Below are positions 16,272 to 23,766 of a stretch of 64,000 bases of DNA, one piece after another. A model generated the notes under the pieces. It saw only the letters and a list, made by a program, of their open reading frames with translations, ran no database searches and was not told the origin of the DNA. Origin of the DNA: Streptomyces sp. Mut1 (GTDB lineage: Bacteria; Actinomycetota; Actinomycetes; Streptomycetales; Streptomycetaceae); contig NZ_CP120997.1 of NCBI RefSeq assembly GCF_030719295.1, positions 1,116,001-1,180,000 of the forward strand, in the 5' to 3' direction. Made by a program: the position numbers and the translations under genes. Each line of letters begins with the position of its first letter. The stretch's first letter is position 1.

Positions 16272-17093
16272 TCACGGGTCGATGTCGTCCGCGGCCCGCT
16301 CAGCGAAGACGCGCATCGCCTTGGCGGTCACCGGACCCGGCGCGCCCGGCAGCTCGCGGCCGTCGACCCGGTGGACGGCCTGGACGTCGCGCAGCGTGGA
16401 GGTCAGGAAGATCTCCTCGGCCCGGTCCAGGACGTCGAACGGGAGGTCGGTCTCCTGCGCCCCGGTCCACTCCACCGTCAGCGCCCGGGTGATCCCGGCC
16501 AGGCAGCCGGAAGCGACGGGCGGGGTGTGCAGCTGCCCGTCCAGGACGACGAAGACGTTCGACCCGGTGCCCTCGCAGAGCCGGTCTGCGGTGTTGGCGA
16601 ACAGGGCCTCGGAAGCGCCGTGCTCGTGGGCGCGGGCGAGGGCGACGACGTTCTCCGCGTACGAGGTGGTCTTGAGGCCGGTGAGCGCGCCGCGTTCGTT
16701 GCGCGTCCACGGCACGGTGACGACCGCCGTGGTGTCGGGGCGGCGCTTCACGGCGCCGAGGGCGACGAAGAGGCCGGGGCCATCGGTGCCCCGGTCGGAG
16801 CCGAGAGGCGAGACGCCGCCGGTGAAGGTGACGCGCAGCCGGCCCAGCTCCACCGGGTTGGCCTCGATGACGGCGGCGCAGGCGCGGCGCACCTCGTCGA
16901 GGTAGGGGGCGGGGAGGCCGAGGCCCTGGGCGGAGCGGGCCAGACGGTCCAGGTGCCGGGTCAGGGCGAAGGGCCGGCCCTGGGAGACCCGGAGCGTCTC
17001 GAAGACTCCGTCGCCGACGGTGAGCCCGTGGTCGAGCACGGACAGCCGGGCGTCGTCGGCGGGGCGCAGTTCGCCGTTGACCCAGATCCTCAT
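16272..17093 (-). CDS. pabC: Aminotransferase class IV, probable aminodeoxychorismate lyase
   Basis: PLP enzyme of 273 residues that, next to pabB, probably releases pyruvate from 4-amino-4-deoxychorismate to give p-aminobenzoate for folate. Class IV features: N-terminal VNGELRPADDARLSV, LDHGLTVGDGVFETLR, the PLP lysine in LKTTSYAENV near residue 137, and the conserved EGTGSNVF. The ATG overlaps the pabB stop as ATGA, so translation is coupled. A branched-chain or D-amino-acid aminotransferase role cannot be excluded from sequence alone. Confidence 0.85.
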   Translation of the reverse strand: MRIWVNGELRPADDARLSVLDHGLTVGDGVFETLRVSQGRPFALTRHLDRLARSAQGLGLPAPYLDEVRRACAAVIEANPVELGRLRVTFTGGVSPLGSDRGTDGPGLFVALGAVKRRPDTTAVVTVPWTRNERGALTGLKTTSYAENVVALARAHEHGASEALFANTADRLCEGTGSNVFVVLDGQLHTPPVASGCLAGITRALTVEWTGAQETDLPFDVLDRAEEIFLTSTLRDVQAVHRVDGRELPGAPGPVTAKAMRVFAERAADDIDP

Positions 17094-18145
17094 GGTGCGG
17101 TCCTTCCGGTCGCTTCGTAGGTGCCCGACGCTACCGCGAGCAGCCTGGACGCCTTGAGTTCGGTCTCCGCCCATTCGCGTTCCGGATCGGAGCCCCAGGT
17201 GATGCCGGCCCCGGTGCCGAAACGCAGCAGGGGGGTGGGCCCGCTGCGGTCGGTCCAGAAGGTCCGGATACCGACGGCGAGCGAGGCGGTGGCCCGGTCG
17301 GCGTCCACCCAGCCGATGCCTCCGCAGTACGGGCCGCGCGGGGCGGTCTCCAGTTCGCCGATGATCCGCAGCGCGCTGGACTTGGGGGCGCCGGTGACGG
17401 AGCCGGGCGGGAAGGCGGCGGCGAGGATCTCCGGCCAGCCGGCGCCTTCGGCGAGCCGGCCGCGCACGGTGGAGACGAGGTGGACGAGGCCGGGGTGCTT
17501 CTCGACGGCGCACAGGTCGGGGACGGTGACCGAGCCGGTGGCGCAGACCCGGCCCAGATCGTTGCGGACCAGGTCGACGATCATCACGTTCTCGGCGTAG
17601 TCCTTCTCCAGCAGGTCCGCCTCGGTGCGGCCGGTGCCCTTGATGGGTCCCGACTCGACCGTGCGGCCATCCCTGCGCAGGAACAGCTCGGGCGACGCGG
17701 TGGCGATCTCCACGCCGTGCGCCGGGAGCCGAATCGTTCCTGCGTACGGGGCGGGGTTGCCTCGCGCCAGCAGGGCGGTGAGGGCGTCCACATCCGCCCC
17801 CGCCGGGTCGGGCAGCGGGGCGCTCAGCACGCGGCAGAGGTTGGCCTGATAGACCTCGCCTGCCGCGATGTACGAACGGATGCGCCGCACGCCCGCCGTG
17901 TACGCGGCGCGGTCGAGCGAGGAGGTCCAGTCACCGGCCGCGGGGCCGCGCCAGGCGCCGGGCACCGGGGCGGGCACGTCCGCGGTGCGTACCGTGTCGA
18001 AGCGGGCGCAGAGCAGGGAGCCCTCGAAGCCGGCGCACACGGCCCAGAAGCCGGAGGAGCCGAGGGCGGCGGGATCACTGGTCACATCCCGTAGACCGGA
18101 GGCGACGAGGCCGCCGAAGCGGGCCATGGGAGCGAGGTCGTGCAC
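17090..18145 (-). CDS. pabB: Aminodeoxychorismate synthase component I (PabB, short form)
   Basis: Chorismate-binding enzyme of about 351 residues that aminates chorismate. Visible: YQANLCR, ESGPIKGTGRT, MIVDLVRNDLGR, HLVSTVRG, FPPGSVTGAPK and YCGGIGW, the core of the TrpE/PabB family. It lacks the long N-terminal half of E. coli PabB and no PabA glutaminase lies nearby. The start is uncertain: GTG 18145 is chosen, ATG 18127 and TTG 18211 are alternatives and none has a good ribosome site. It forms a two-gene operon with the class IV aminotransferase. Confidence 0.88.
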   Translation of the reverse strand: MHDLAPMARFGGLVASGLRDVTSDPAALGSSGFWAVCAGFEGSLLCARFDTVRTADVPAPVPGAWRGPAAGDWTSSLDRAAYTAGVRRIRSYIAAGEVYQANLCRVLSAPLPDPAGADVDALTALLARGNPAPYAGTIRLPAHGVEIATASPELFLRRDGRTVESGPIKGTGRTEADLLEKDYAENVMIVDLVRNDLGRVCATGSVTVPDLCAVEKHPGLVHLVSTVRGRLAEGAGWPEILAAAFPPGSVTGAPKSSALRIIGELETAPRGPYCGGIGWVDADRATASLAVGIRTFWTDRSGPTPLLRFGTGAGITWGSDPEREWAETELKASRLLAVASGTYEATGRTAP

Positions 18146-18218
18146 GTCGGTGAGTCTAGGTCGGCGCGCGGTGACCTGCGCCGGGGCGGTGTACCTCAGC
18201 ACGCTGCACAAACGCGTT

Positions 18219-18247
18219 TTTGTACTGGCCCCGGAATCCGCTAGAGT
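18219..18247 (+). promoter_or_regulatory. Promoter of the tRNA cluster
   Basis: TTTGTA (or TTGTAC) and TAGAGT are 17 (16) bases apart and lie about 43 bases before tRNA-Gly; a good match to a housekeeping promoter of an untranslated operon. Confidence 0.6.
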
Positions 18248-18289
18248 TCAACACGTCGCCGGGACACGCGAGTGAACCGGAAACGACAA

Positions 18290-18362
18290 GCGGACGTAGC
18301 TCAGTTGGTAGAGCGCAACCTTGCCAAGGTTGAGGTCGCCAGTTCGAACCTGGTCGTCCGCT
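18290..18362 (+). tRNA. tRNA-Gly (anticodon GCC)
   Basis: 73 bases: acceptor GCGGACG/CGTCCGC, anticodon stem CAACC/GGTTG with loop TTGCCAA, T arm CCAG TTCGAAC CTGG, discriminator T. No CCA encoded. First gene of a five-tRNA operon. Confidence 0.97.
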
Positions 18363-18399
18363 CGCAGTAGGTGGGGGATCTTCCCGAGCTCCCATCCCT

Positions 18400-18470
18400 G
18401 GTGGAGTGGCCGAGAGGCGAGGCAACGGCCTGCAAAGCCGTCTACACGGGTTCAAATCCCGTCTCCACCT
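18400..18470 (+). tRNA. tRNA-Cys (anticodon GCA)
   Basis: 71 bases: acceptor GGTGGAG/CTCCACC, anticodon stem ACGGC/GCCGT with loop CTGCAAA, T arm ACGGG TTCAAAT CCCGT, discriminator T. Confidence 0.97.
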
Positions 18471-18474
18471 CCAA

Positions 18475-18546
18475 GGACGATTAGCTCAGCGGGAGAGCGC
18501 TTCCCTGACACGGAAGAGGTCACTGGTTCAATCCCAGTATCGTCCA
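18475..18546 (+). tRNA. tRNA-Val (anticodon GAC), copy 1
   Basis: 72 bases, four bases after tRNA-Cys. Acceptor GGACGAT/ATCGTCC, anticodon loop CTGACAC (GAC, reads GUC), T loop TTCAATC, discriminator A. Confidence 0.97.
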
Positions 18547-18582
18547 CTGGTCCGTAAGGACCATCGGTCCGCGAGGATCCCC

Positions 18583-18654
18583 GCGCGATTAGCTCAGCGG
18601 GAGAGCGCTTCCCTGACACGGAAGAGGTCACTGGTTCAATCCCAGTATCGCGCA
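18583..18654 (+). tRNA. tRNA-Val (anticodon GAC), copy 2
   Basis: 72 bases, same body as copy 1 but with acceptor GCGCGAT/ATCGCGC; the two changed pairs are compensated on both strands of the stem. Confidence 0.97.
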
Positions 18655-18676
18655 CGCAGTACACGCAGGGTCACCT

Positions 18677-18748
18677 GCGCGATTAGCTCAGCGGGAGAGC
18701 GCTTCCCTGACACGGAAGAGGTCACTGGTTCAATCCCAGTATCGCGCA
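18677..18748 (+). tRNA. tRNA-Val (anticodon GAC), copy 3
   Basis: 72 bases, identical to copy 2, from which it is separated by 22 bases. Last gene of the cluster. Confidence 0.97.
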
Positions 18749-18753
18749 CTGTC

Positions 18754-18789
18754 ACGAAGCCCCGGTCGTCTCCACGACCGGGGCTTCGT
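18754..18789. terminator. Terminator of the tRNA cluster
   Basis: Perfect 16 bp stem (ACGAAGCCCCGGTCGT and its complement) with a CTCC loop, six bases after the last tRNA; also faces the minus-strand gene ending at 18803. Confidence 0.85.
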
Positions 18790-18802
18790 CGTTCCCTCCC
18801 GG

Positions 18803-19081
18803 TCAGGAGGAGAAGAGCATGCGGCCGAAGCCCTTCTGCCGGTAGTGGCCGTGGTGTCCGCCGTGCTGCTGCGGGGCACCCCAGGCGGGCGCCGGAGCGG
18901 ACGGGTAGGCCGGCGGGGCCGGCGGCGGGGGTGCCTGCTGCGCCCACTGGGACTCGATGCGGGTCAGCGTCTCCAGCTCGCCGTAGTCGAGGAATATCCC
19001 CCGGCAGCCGCTGCACTGCTCGATCTGGATGCCGTTGCGGTTGTACGTGTGCATCGGTGCGTGGCACTTGGGACACTGCAT
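18803..19081 (-). CDS. Zinc-ribbon protein (zf-TFIIB type)
   Basis: 92 residues. The N-terminal 45 residues form a zinc ribbon with CPKC and CSGC (QCPKCHAPMHTYNRNG.. and EQCSGCRGIFLDYGEL), the rest is a Pro/Ala linker and a His/Gly-rich tail ending GRMLFSS. The ribbon matches the small bacterial zf-TFIIB family, of unknown role. ATG 19081 is used because GAGGAG lies about 11 bases upstream; GTG 19093 directly abuts that site and is unlikely. Confidence 0.82.
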   Translation of the reverse strand: MQCPKCHAPMHTYNRNGIQIEQCSGCRGIFLDYGELETLTRIESQWAQQAPPPPAPPAYPSAPAPAWGAPQQHGGHHGHYRQKGFGRMLFSS

Positions 19082-19149
19082 GGTCGGGCTCACTCCTCGC
19101 TGTCGGTTCGCCGTCGCCGGAAGGCATGCCCGCCGACGGTCGGTTCACC

Positions 19150-20136
19150 CTATGACGAGTGTTCGACGTCCAACTCCGGTGCGAGCGAGGCGATACGGGC
19201 ACAGGCGTCGATCATGACCTGTTCCACCTCGTCCGGAACCCGGTCCTCCGCCGCCGACTTCACCCAGGCCAGTGCCGCGGTCTGTACGGTCAGGGCGCGG
19301 GCGGGCACGTCGAGTTCGGGCCACGGGTCACCGTCGGCCGGTACGGCGGGGCCGCCCTCGGCGCGGTAGGCGTCCAGGAAGCGGAGCCAGACCTCGGGAG
19401 GCAGCAGCCCGGCCGCGTACCAGGCAGCGGGGCGTGCGAGGTCCCAGGCGGGGTCGCCGCGTCCGGCGTCGTCGATGTCGATGAGCAGCCAGGGGCCGTG
19501 CGGGGCGGGGTGGCGGACGAGCTGGCCCAGGTGCAGGTCGCCGTGGCAGAGGAAGGTCCCCCGGTCCGCCGGAGGGGGTGCCTCGCCGCGGGCCCAGCCC
19601 GGCAGCCCGCGCCAGGCGGCGAGCACGGGGGCGGTCGCCGGATCGCCGGGCCGGGCGGTACGCATCCGGGCCACGGCGAGCGCGGCCTTGGCCGGGCCGC
19701 GCATGGCGGGGAGTGCGGGCCCGGGGGTCGCGGTGCGGTGCAGGCGCGCGAGGAGCGCGGCGGCCTCCTCCCAGGGGGCGGCGTCGGGATCGCCGGGGTC
19801 GACCGGCTCGCCGTGCGGCCACAGGGTGACGGGGCGGCCGTCCAGTTCGGTGAGGTGCGCGGCCCGGCTGTCCGGGGACGGCCGGCACAGGAGAAGCGGT
19901 GCCAGGAGGGTGCCTGCCAGGGCGGGGTCGGTCGCCAGGCGCAGGCGTGCGGCCAGGGCGGCGGTGTCCGTGCCGGGGGCGTGGGCCTTGGCGACGACGG
20001 GGCCGCGGCGGACCACGGTGCCGTCCGCGCGGTCGGCGAGCACGGCCGGGGGCGGGCAGGAGCAGGCGGCGCCCGGGGGCGGGTGGGCCGCCCGGTGGGC
20101 GAGGTCGCCCAGCGCGCGTACGAATGCGGTGGTCAC
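19150..20136 (-). CDS. Aminoglycoside phosphotransferase (APH)-family kinase
   Basis: Small-molecule kinase fold of 328 residues. The catalytic loop FLCHGDLHLGQLV (Brenner motif HGDxHxxQ) is near residue 195 and the metal-binding IDIDDAGRGDPAWDLA near 218; an N-lobe lysine is in VVAKAHAPG. Such proteins phosphorylate antibiotics, sugars (maltokinase-like) or choline; nothing here tells which. GTG 20136 has a GGGGG run upstream. Just upstream of the start lies the G/C minisatellite, so any promoter is either within 65 bases or beyond the array. Confidence 0.82.
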   Translation of the reverse strand: MTTAFVRALGDLAHRAAHPPPGAACSCPPPAVLADRADGTVVRRGPVVAKAHAPGTDTAALAARLRLATDPALAGTLLAPLLLCRPSPDSRAAHLTELDGRPVTLWPHGEPVDPGDPDAAPWEEAAALLARLHRTATPGPALPAMRGPAKAALAVARMRTARPGDPATAPVLAAWRGLPGWARGEAPPPADRGTFLCHGDLHLGQLVRHPAPHGPWLLIDIDDAGRGDPAWDLARPAAWYAAGLLPPEVWLRFLDAYRAEGGPAVPADGDPWPELDVPARALTVQTAALAWVKSAAEDRVPDEVEQVMIDACARIASLAPELDVEHSS

Positions 20137-20200
20137 GGTCTCCCCCGGTGGCGCGGGACGGGCTCTCGACGGGCGGGCGCGCCCGCGGCAGAGCGTACGC

Positions 20201-20509
20201 GCAGCGCGGGCAGCGCGGGCAGCGCGGGCAGCGCGGGCAGCGCGGGCAGCGCGGGCAGCGCGGGCAGCGCGGGCAGCGCGGGCAGCGCGGGCAGCGCGGG
20301 CAGCGCGGGCGAGCGCGGGCAGCGCGGGCGAGCGCGGGCAGCGCGGGCGAGCGCGGGCAGCGCGGGCGAGCGCGGGCAGCGCGGGCGAGCGCGGGCAGCG
20401 CGGGCGAGCGCGGGCAGCGCGGGCGAGCGCGGGCAGCGCGGGCGAGCGCGGGCAGCGCGGGCGAGCGCGGGCAGCGCGGGCGAGCGCGGGCAGCGCGGGC
20501 GAGCGCGGG
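20201..20509. repeat. Two-phase G/C-rich minisatellite
   Basis: Twelve perfect copies of the 9-mer GCAGCGCGG (20201-20308) pass directly into ten perfect copies of a 19-mer, GCGAGCGCGG plus the same 9-mer (20309-20498), and a last partial unit. No interruption or base difference is visible. The array is non-coding as far as I can tell: frames stay open on both strands only because of the repeat. It lies between the APH-type kinase start and a terminator. Confidence 0.97.
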
Positions 20510-20603
20510 AACGTACCCGGAGGGCGGGAGCTTGCGGGCCGTGCGCAGCGAACGTGGCGGGCGGGGGCCCGCGGGTCGGGTGAAACGGCCCTGGACAGCG
20601 CGA

Positions 20604-20633
20604 TGTCCGGTCAGCTCCCCAGCTGACCGGACA
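20604..20633 (-). terminator. Hairpin terminator downstream of the 20722 gene
   Basis: Perfect 13 bp stem TGTCCGGTCAGCT / AGCTGACCGGACA with a CCCC loop, about 90 bases beyond the stop of the small minus-strand membrane gene. The rest of 20137-20721 holds the minisatellite and nothing else recognisable. Confidence 0.75.
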
Positions 20634-20721
20634 AACGCTGCCGTCCGCCGCACCCCCGTCCCCACGGGGTTGTTGGCCGGATGTCCCGGTCCGGACCGCT
20701 CTTCCGGACCCGGGGCGCCGC

Positions 20722-20931
20722 TCAGCGCCCCAGCATCACGCCCACGGACGACGCTTGTGTGACCACTGCTTCCCAGCCGCCGAAGACGACGACGAGCAGG
20801 GCCGCCAGAGGAAGAACCATGGCCGTCGCCACCAGCGGGTGGCGCGTGCCGGACGACGGGCGGCTGCCGAACGCGGCGTGAGCCCTGCGTCCTCGCGTGC
20901 GGATGATGGTCCGCGTTGCCGTGTCCGCCAT
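20722..20931 (-). CDS. Small single-span membrane protein
   Basis: 69 residues: a basic N-terminus (RTIIRTRGRRAH) then one transmembrane helix (about residues 34-54, VATAMVLPLAALLVVVFGGW) and a short outside tail. Function not recognised. The start at ATG 20931 is well supported by AGGAGAGGAATC directly upstream. It stands alone with its own terminator. Confidence 0.7.
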   Translation of the reverse strand: MADTATRTIIRTRGRRAHAAFGSRPSSGTRHPLVATAMVLPLAALLVVVFGGWEAVVTQASSVGVMLGR

Positions 20932-21117
20932 GATTCCTCTCCTGACCTGATGTGGGGCGGCGGGCGTGTGACCTCGGGGGACGAGTGCGACGCCCGCCGC
21001 TTGACTTCAACATTAGGGATTCGGGCGGCGGGCGGCGTCATGCCCGCGTACCGATTGCCGGGCCTCCCGGAGGATGAGCCCCGCGCCGTCGGCGTACTCC
21101 CCTGGGTGGAGACGGGG

Positions 21118-21378
21118 CTACGCAGGGTTGGGGTCATCCCGGAGGGGATGCTCGGAGCCATCCTCCCTGGGGACCGGCTGTTCGACCAGAGCGAGGACCC
21201 TGGTCGCCATGAATCGCGCTGTGCGGACCACGGAACCGTTGCGCGTGACTTCACTCACTTCGACCACACCTCGGCGGACCGCGGTCTCCACCCTGCGGCC
21301 TGCTCTGGAGGCCACTACCTCGTACGTCCGGGTGGTGTCCCCGGCGTCCACGACTATCTCGACTCGATCGCCCTTCAC
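21118..21378 (-). CDS. Small conserved hypothetical protein
   Basis: 86 residues, likely beta-rich and soluble (starts VKGDRVEIVVDAGDTTRTYE). Function not recognised. GTG 21378 is chosen since a GGGGG run lies about ten bases upstream and codon third positions turn non-coding-like further upstream, although the frame stays open to 21666. It is divergent from the Ser/Thr kinase gene, about 200 bases away. Confidence 0.65.
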   Translation of the reverse strand: MKGDRVEIVVDAGDTTRTYEVVASRAGRRVETAVRRGVVEVSEVTRNGSVVRTARFMATRVLALVEQPVPREDGSEHPLRDDPNPA

Positions 21379-21583
21379 TGATCCAATCCCCCTTCTGCGA
21401 CGGACCTTTGAGATCTCGCACGGGCCGGGGCGCCTGGATCCGCGGCTCCCTGACCACTCCTCAAGTCTCCCACCCGGCACTGACAATCCGATCCCCGGCG
21501 AGGGCGCGGCCTCTGAGCGCCCCGGGCGACGGGTACGTAAGCTGTGCCTCGTCAGGCGTACCAGGCAGCGGGGATGGGCAGAC

Positions 21584-22873
21584 ATGGCGATGATGCGGCT
21601 CCGGCGCGAGGACCCGCGTGTCGTCGGCTCGTTCAGGCTGCACCGGCGGCTGGGGGCCGGCGGCATGGGTGTCGTCTACCTCGGCTCGGACCGGCGGGGC
21701 CAGCGGGTGGCGCTGAAGGTGATCCGGCCGGACCTGGCGGAGGATCAGGAGTTCCGTTCGCGGTTCGCGCGCGAGGTCTCCGCCGCCCGTCGGATTCGCG
21801 GCGGCTGTACGGCACGGCTGGTGGCCGCCGATCTGGAGGCGGACCGTCCGTGGTTCGCCACGCAGTACGTGCCGGGCCCCTCGCTGCACGACAAGGTGGC
21901 CGAGGAGGGCCCGCTGTCGGCCGCCGAGGTGGCCTCGATCGGCGCCGCGCTCTCCGAGGGCCTGGTGGCGGTCCACGAGGCCGGTGTCGTCCACCGCGAC
22001 CTGAAGCCGTCGAACATCCTCCTCTCCCCCAAGGGCCCCCGGATCATCGACTTCGGCATCGCCTGGGCGACCGGCGCCTCCACGCTGACGCACGTCGGTA
22101 CGGCGGTGGGCTCGCCCGGCTTCCTCGCCCCCGAGCAGGTGCGGGGCGCGGCGGTGACCCCCGCGACGGACGTCTTCTCGCTCGGCGCCACGCTGGCGTA
22201 CGCGGCGATGGCCGACTCGCCCTTCGGACACGGCAGTTCCGAGGTGATGCTCTACCGCGTGGTGCACGAGGAGCCTCAGCTGTTCGATGTGCACGACGCG
22301 CTGGCGCCTCTGGTGAGCGCCTGTCTGGCGAAGGACCCGGAGGAGCGCCCGAGCACGCTCCAGCTGTCGATGCGGCTCAAGGAGATCGCGGCCCGGGAGG
22401 CCCAGGGGCTGCACGAGAGCCGGCCGCCCGTCCAGCGTTCGGCGCAGGAGGCGGACCGGCCGACCGGCCGTCTGGACGGTCCATACACGGAGCAGCAGAC
22501 CCGCCGGGCCGCCGGGCCCCCGCCCGGGTCGCGTCCGCAGAACCGGCCGTCCTCACGTCCCGCCCCGTCCCGGACCGGTGGCGGCCGTCCGGCGCAGCAG
22601 CAGCCGCGCGGGGCGACGCGTCCCGGCAGGCGTCCGCAGGGCACCAACGGGACGAACGGCCGGCCTGGTACGCGGCCGGGGACCCGGACGACCTCGGCCG
22701 GCCGGCGCCCGGCCAACCCGCGGCTGCTGCGGCAGCGGCTCGTCGTCTTCGTGGTGGTGACGCTGCTGGTGGCGCTGGGGATCGCGGCGGCGCAGGGCTG
22801 CCAGGGGCCGGCCCGGGGCCTGGGCGCGGACCTCGGCCACGGCGGGAGCCACAGCCAGGTCCGGGGACGGTAG
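21584..22873 (+). CDS. Membrane Ser/Thr protein kinase (PknB/Hanks type)
   Basis: 429 residues. Kinase domain about 15-270: glycine loop LGAGGMGVVYLG, ATP lysine in RVALKVI, catalytic HRDLKPSNILL, DFG as IDFGIAW, and SPGFLAPEQV. A long Pro/Arg/Gly/Gln-rich juxtamembrane linker (about 275-380) leads to one transmembrane helix (about 385-405) and a very short outer tail. No PASTA or other sensor domain is present, so signal input must come through the linker or a partner. ATG 21584 has GGGGATGGG upstream. Convergent with the methyltransferase gene 11 bases away. Confidence 0.94.
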   Translation: MAMMRLRREDPRVVGSFRLHRRLGAGGMGVVYLGSDRRGQRVALKVIRPDLAEDQEFRSRFAREVSAARRIRGGCTARLVAADLEADRPWFATQYVPGPSLHDKVAEEGPLSAAEVASIGAALSEGLVAVHEAGVVHRDLKPSNILLSPKGPRIIDFGIAWATGASTLTHVGTAVGSPGFLAPEQVRGAAVTPATDVFSLGATLAYAAMADSPFGHGSSEVMLYRVVHEEPQLFDVHDALAPLVSACLAKDPEERPSTLQLSMRLKEIAAREAQGLHESRPPVQRSAQEADRPTGRLDGPYTEQQTRRAAGPPPGSRPQNRPSSRPAPSRTGGGRPAQQQPRGATRPGRRPQGTNGTNGRPGTRPGTRTTSAGRRPANPRLLRQRLVVFVVVTLLVALGIAAAQGCQGPARGLGADLGHGGSHSQVRGR

Positions 22874-22884
22874 CGGGGCCGGGT

Positions 22885-23703
22885 CTAGTTCTCCGGGCGG
22901 CCCGTCGCCACCGCGTAGAAGGCGACCGCGGCCGCCGCGCCGACGTTCAGTGAGTCCACGCCGTGGGCCATCGGGATGCGCACCCACTCGTCGGCGGCGA
23001 CGAGGGCCTGGGTGGAGAGGCCGTCGCCCTCCGCGCCGAGCATCAGGGCCACCTGGTCCATCCGGTGCGGCGCCGCCTCCTCGATGCTGCTGGCCTTCTC
23101 GTCGGGGGTCAGCGCGAGCAGCGTGAAACCGGCCTCGCGTACGGTCTCCAGGGCCTTGGGCCAGGTGTCGAGGCGGGCGTACGGGACGGAGAAGACCGCG
23201 CCCATCGAGACCTTGACGGACCGCCGGTAGAGCGGGTCGGCGCAGTCCGGGGAGAGCAGGACGGCGTCCATGCCGAGGGCGGCGGCGCTGCGGAAGATGG
23301 CGCCGATGTTGGTGTGGTCGTTGACGGCCTCCATGACGACCACCCGGCGGGCGGTGCGCAGCAGTTCGTCGGCGGCCGGCAGGGGCTTGCGCTGCATGGA
23401 CGCGAGGGCGCCGCGGTGCACGTGGTAGCCGGTGACACGCTCGGCGAGCTCCGGGCTGACCGCGTACACCGGCGCCGGGACCTCGTCGATGACGTCGCGC
23501 ATCAGGTCGACCCACTTCGCCGAGAGCAGCATGGAGCGCATCTCGTACCCGGCGTGCCGGGCGCGTCTGATCACCTTCTCGCCCTCGGCGATGAAGAGGC
23601 CCTCGGCGGGCTCCCGTCTACGCCGGAGTTCGACATCGGTCAGGCCGGTGTAGTCGCTCAGGCGGGGGTCTTCGGGGTCGTCGACGGTGATGAGATCAGC
23701 CAC
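22885..23703 (-). CDS. TrmH/SpoU-family RNA 2'-O-methyltransferase
   Basis: SPOUT methyltransferase of 272 residues that uses S-adenosylmethionine to methylate a ribose in rRNA or tRNA. The three knot motifs are visible: VNDHTNIGAIFRSA (motif 1), LMLGAEGDGL (motif 2) and DSLNVGAAAAVAFYA (motif 3, C-terminal). The N-terminal about 95 residues fit the RNA-binding SpoU_sub_bind-like domain. GTG 23703 is the start; the ribosome site is weak. Target not predictable; thiostrepton-resistance methylases belong to the same superfamily. Confidence 0.92.
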   Translation of the reverse strand: MADLITVDDPEDPRLSDYTGLTDVELRRRREPAEGLFIAEGEKVIRRARHAGYEMRSMLLSAKWVDLMRDVIDEVPAPVYAVSPELAERVTGYHVHRGALASMQRKPLPAADELLRTARRVVVMEAVNDHTNIGAIFRSAAALGMDAVLLSPDCADPLYRRSVKVSMGAVFSVPYARLDTWPKALETVREAGFTLLALTPDEKASSIEEAAPHRMDQVALMLGAEGDGLSTQALVAADEWVRIPMAHGVDSLNVGAAAAVAFYAVATGRPEN

Positions 23704-23766
23704 GGTTTGATACTGCCTTGTCCGGTGTGTGCTGCCAACGGTCTGGAGGAGATCCGTTACCGCTGG

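Noticed and set aside
18290..18748. Integrated element at the tRNA cluster
   Set aside because: No integrase, no partial tRNA copy downstream, and normal core genes on both sides.
20201..20509. CRISPR array
   Set aside because: No unique spacers and no cas genes; units are directly adjacent short tandem repeats.
19159..20762. Long Gly/Ser/Ala/Arg repeat proteins readable on both strands through the minisatellite
   Set aside because: The frames stay open only because the repeat units lack stop codons; there are no ribosome sites, and on the left they are antisense to the APH-type kinase gene.
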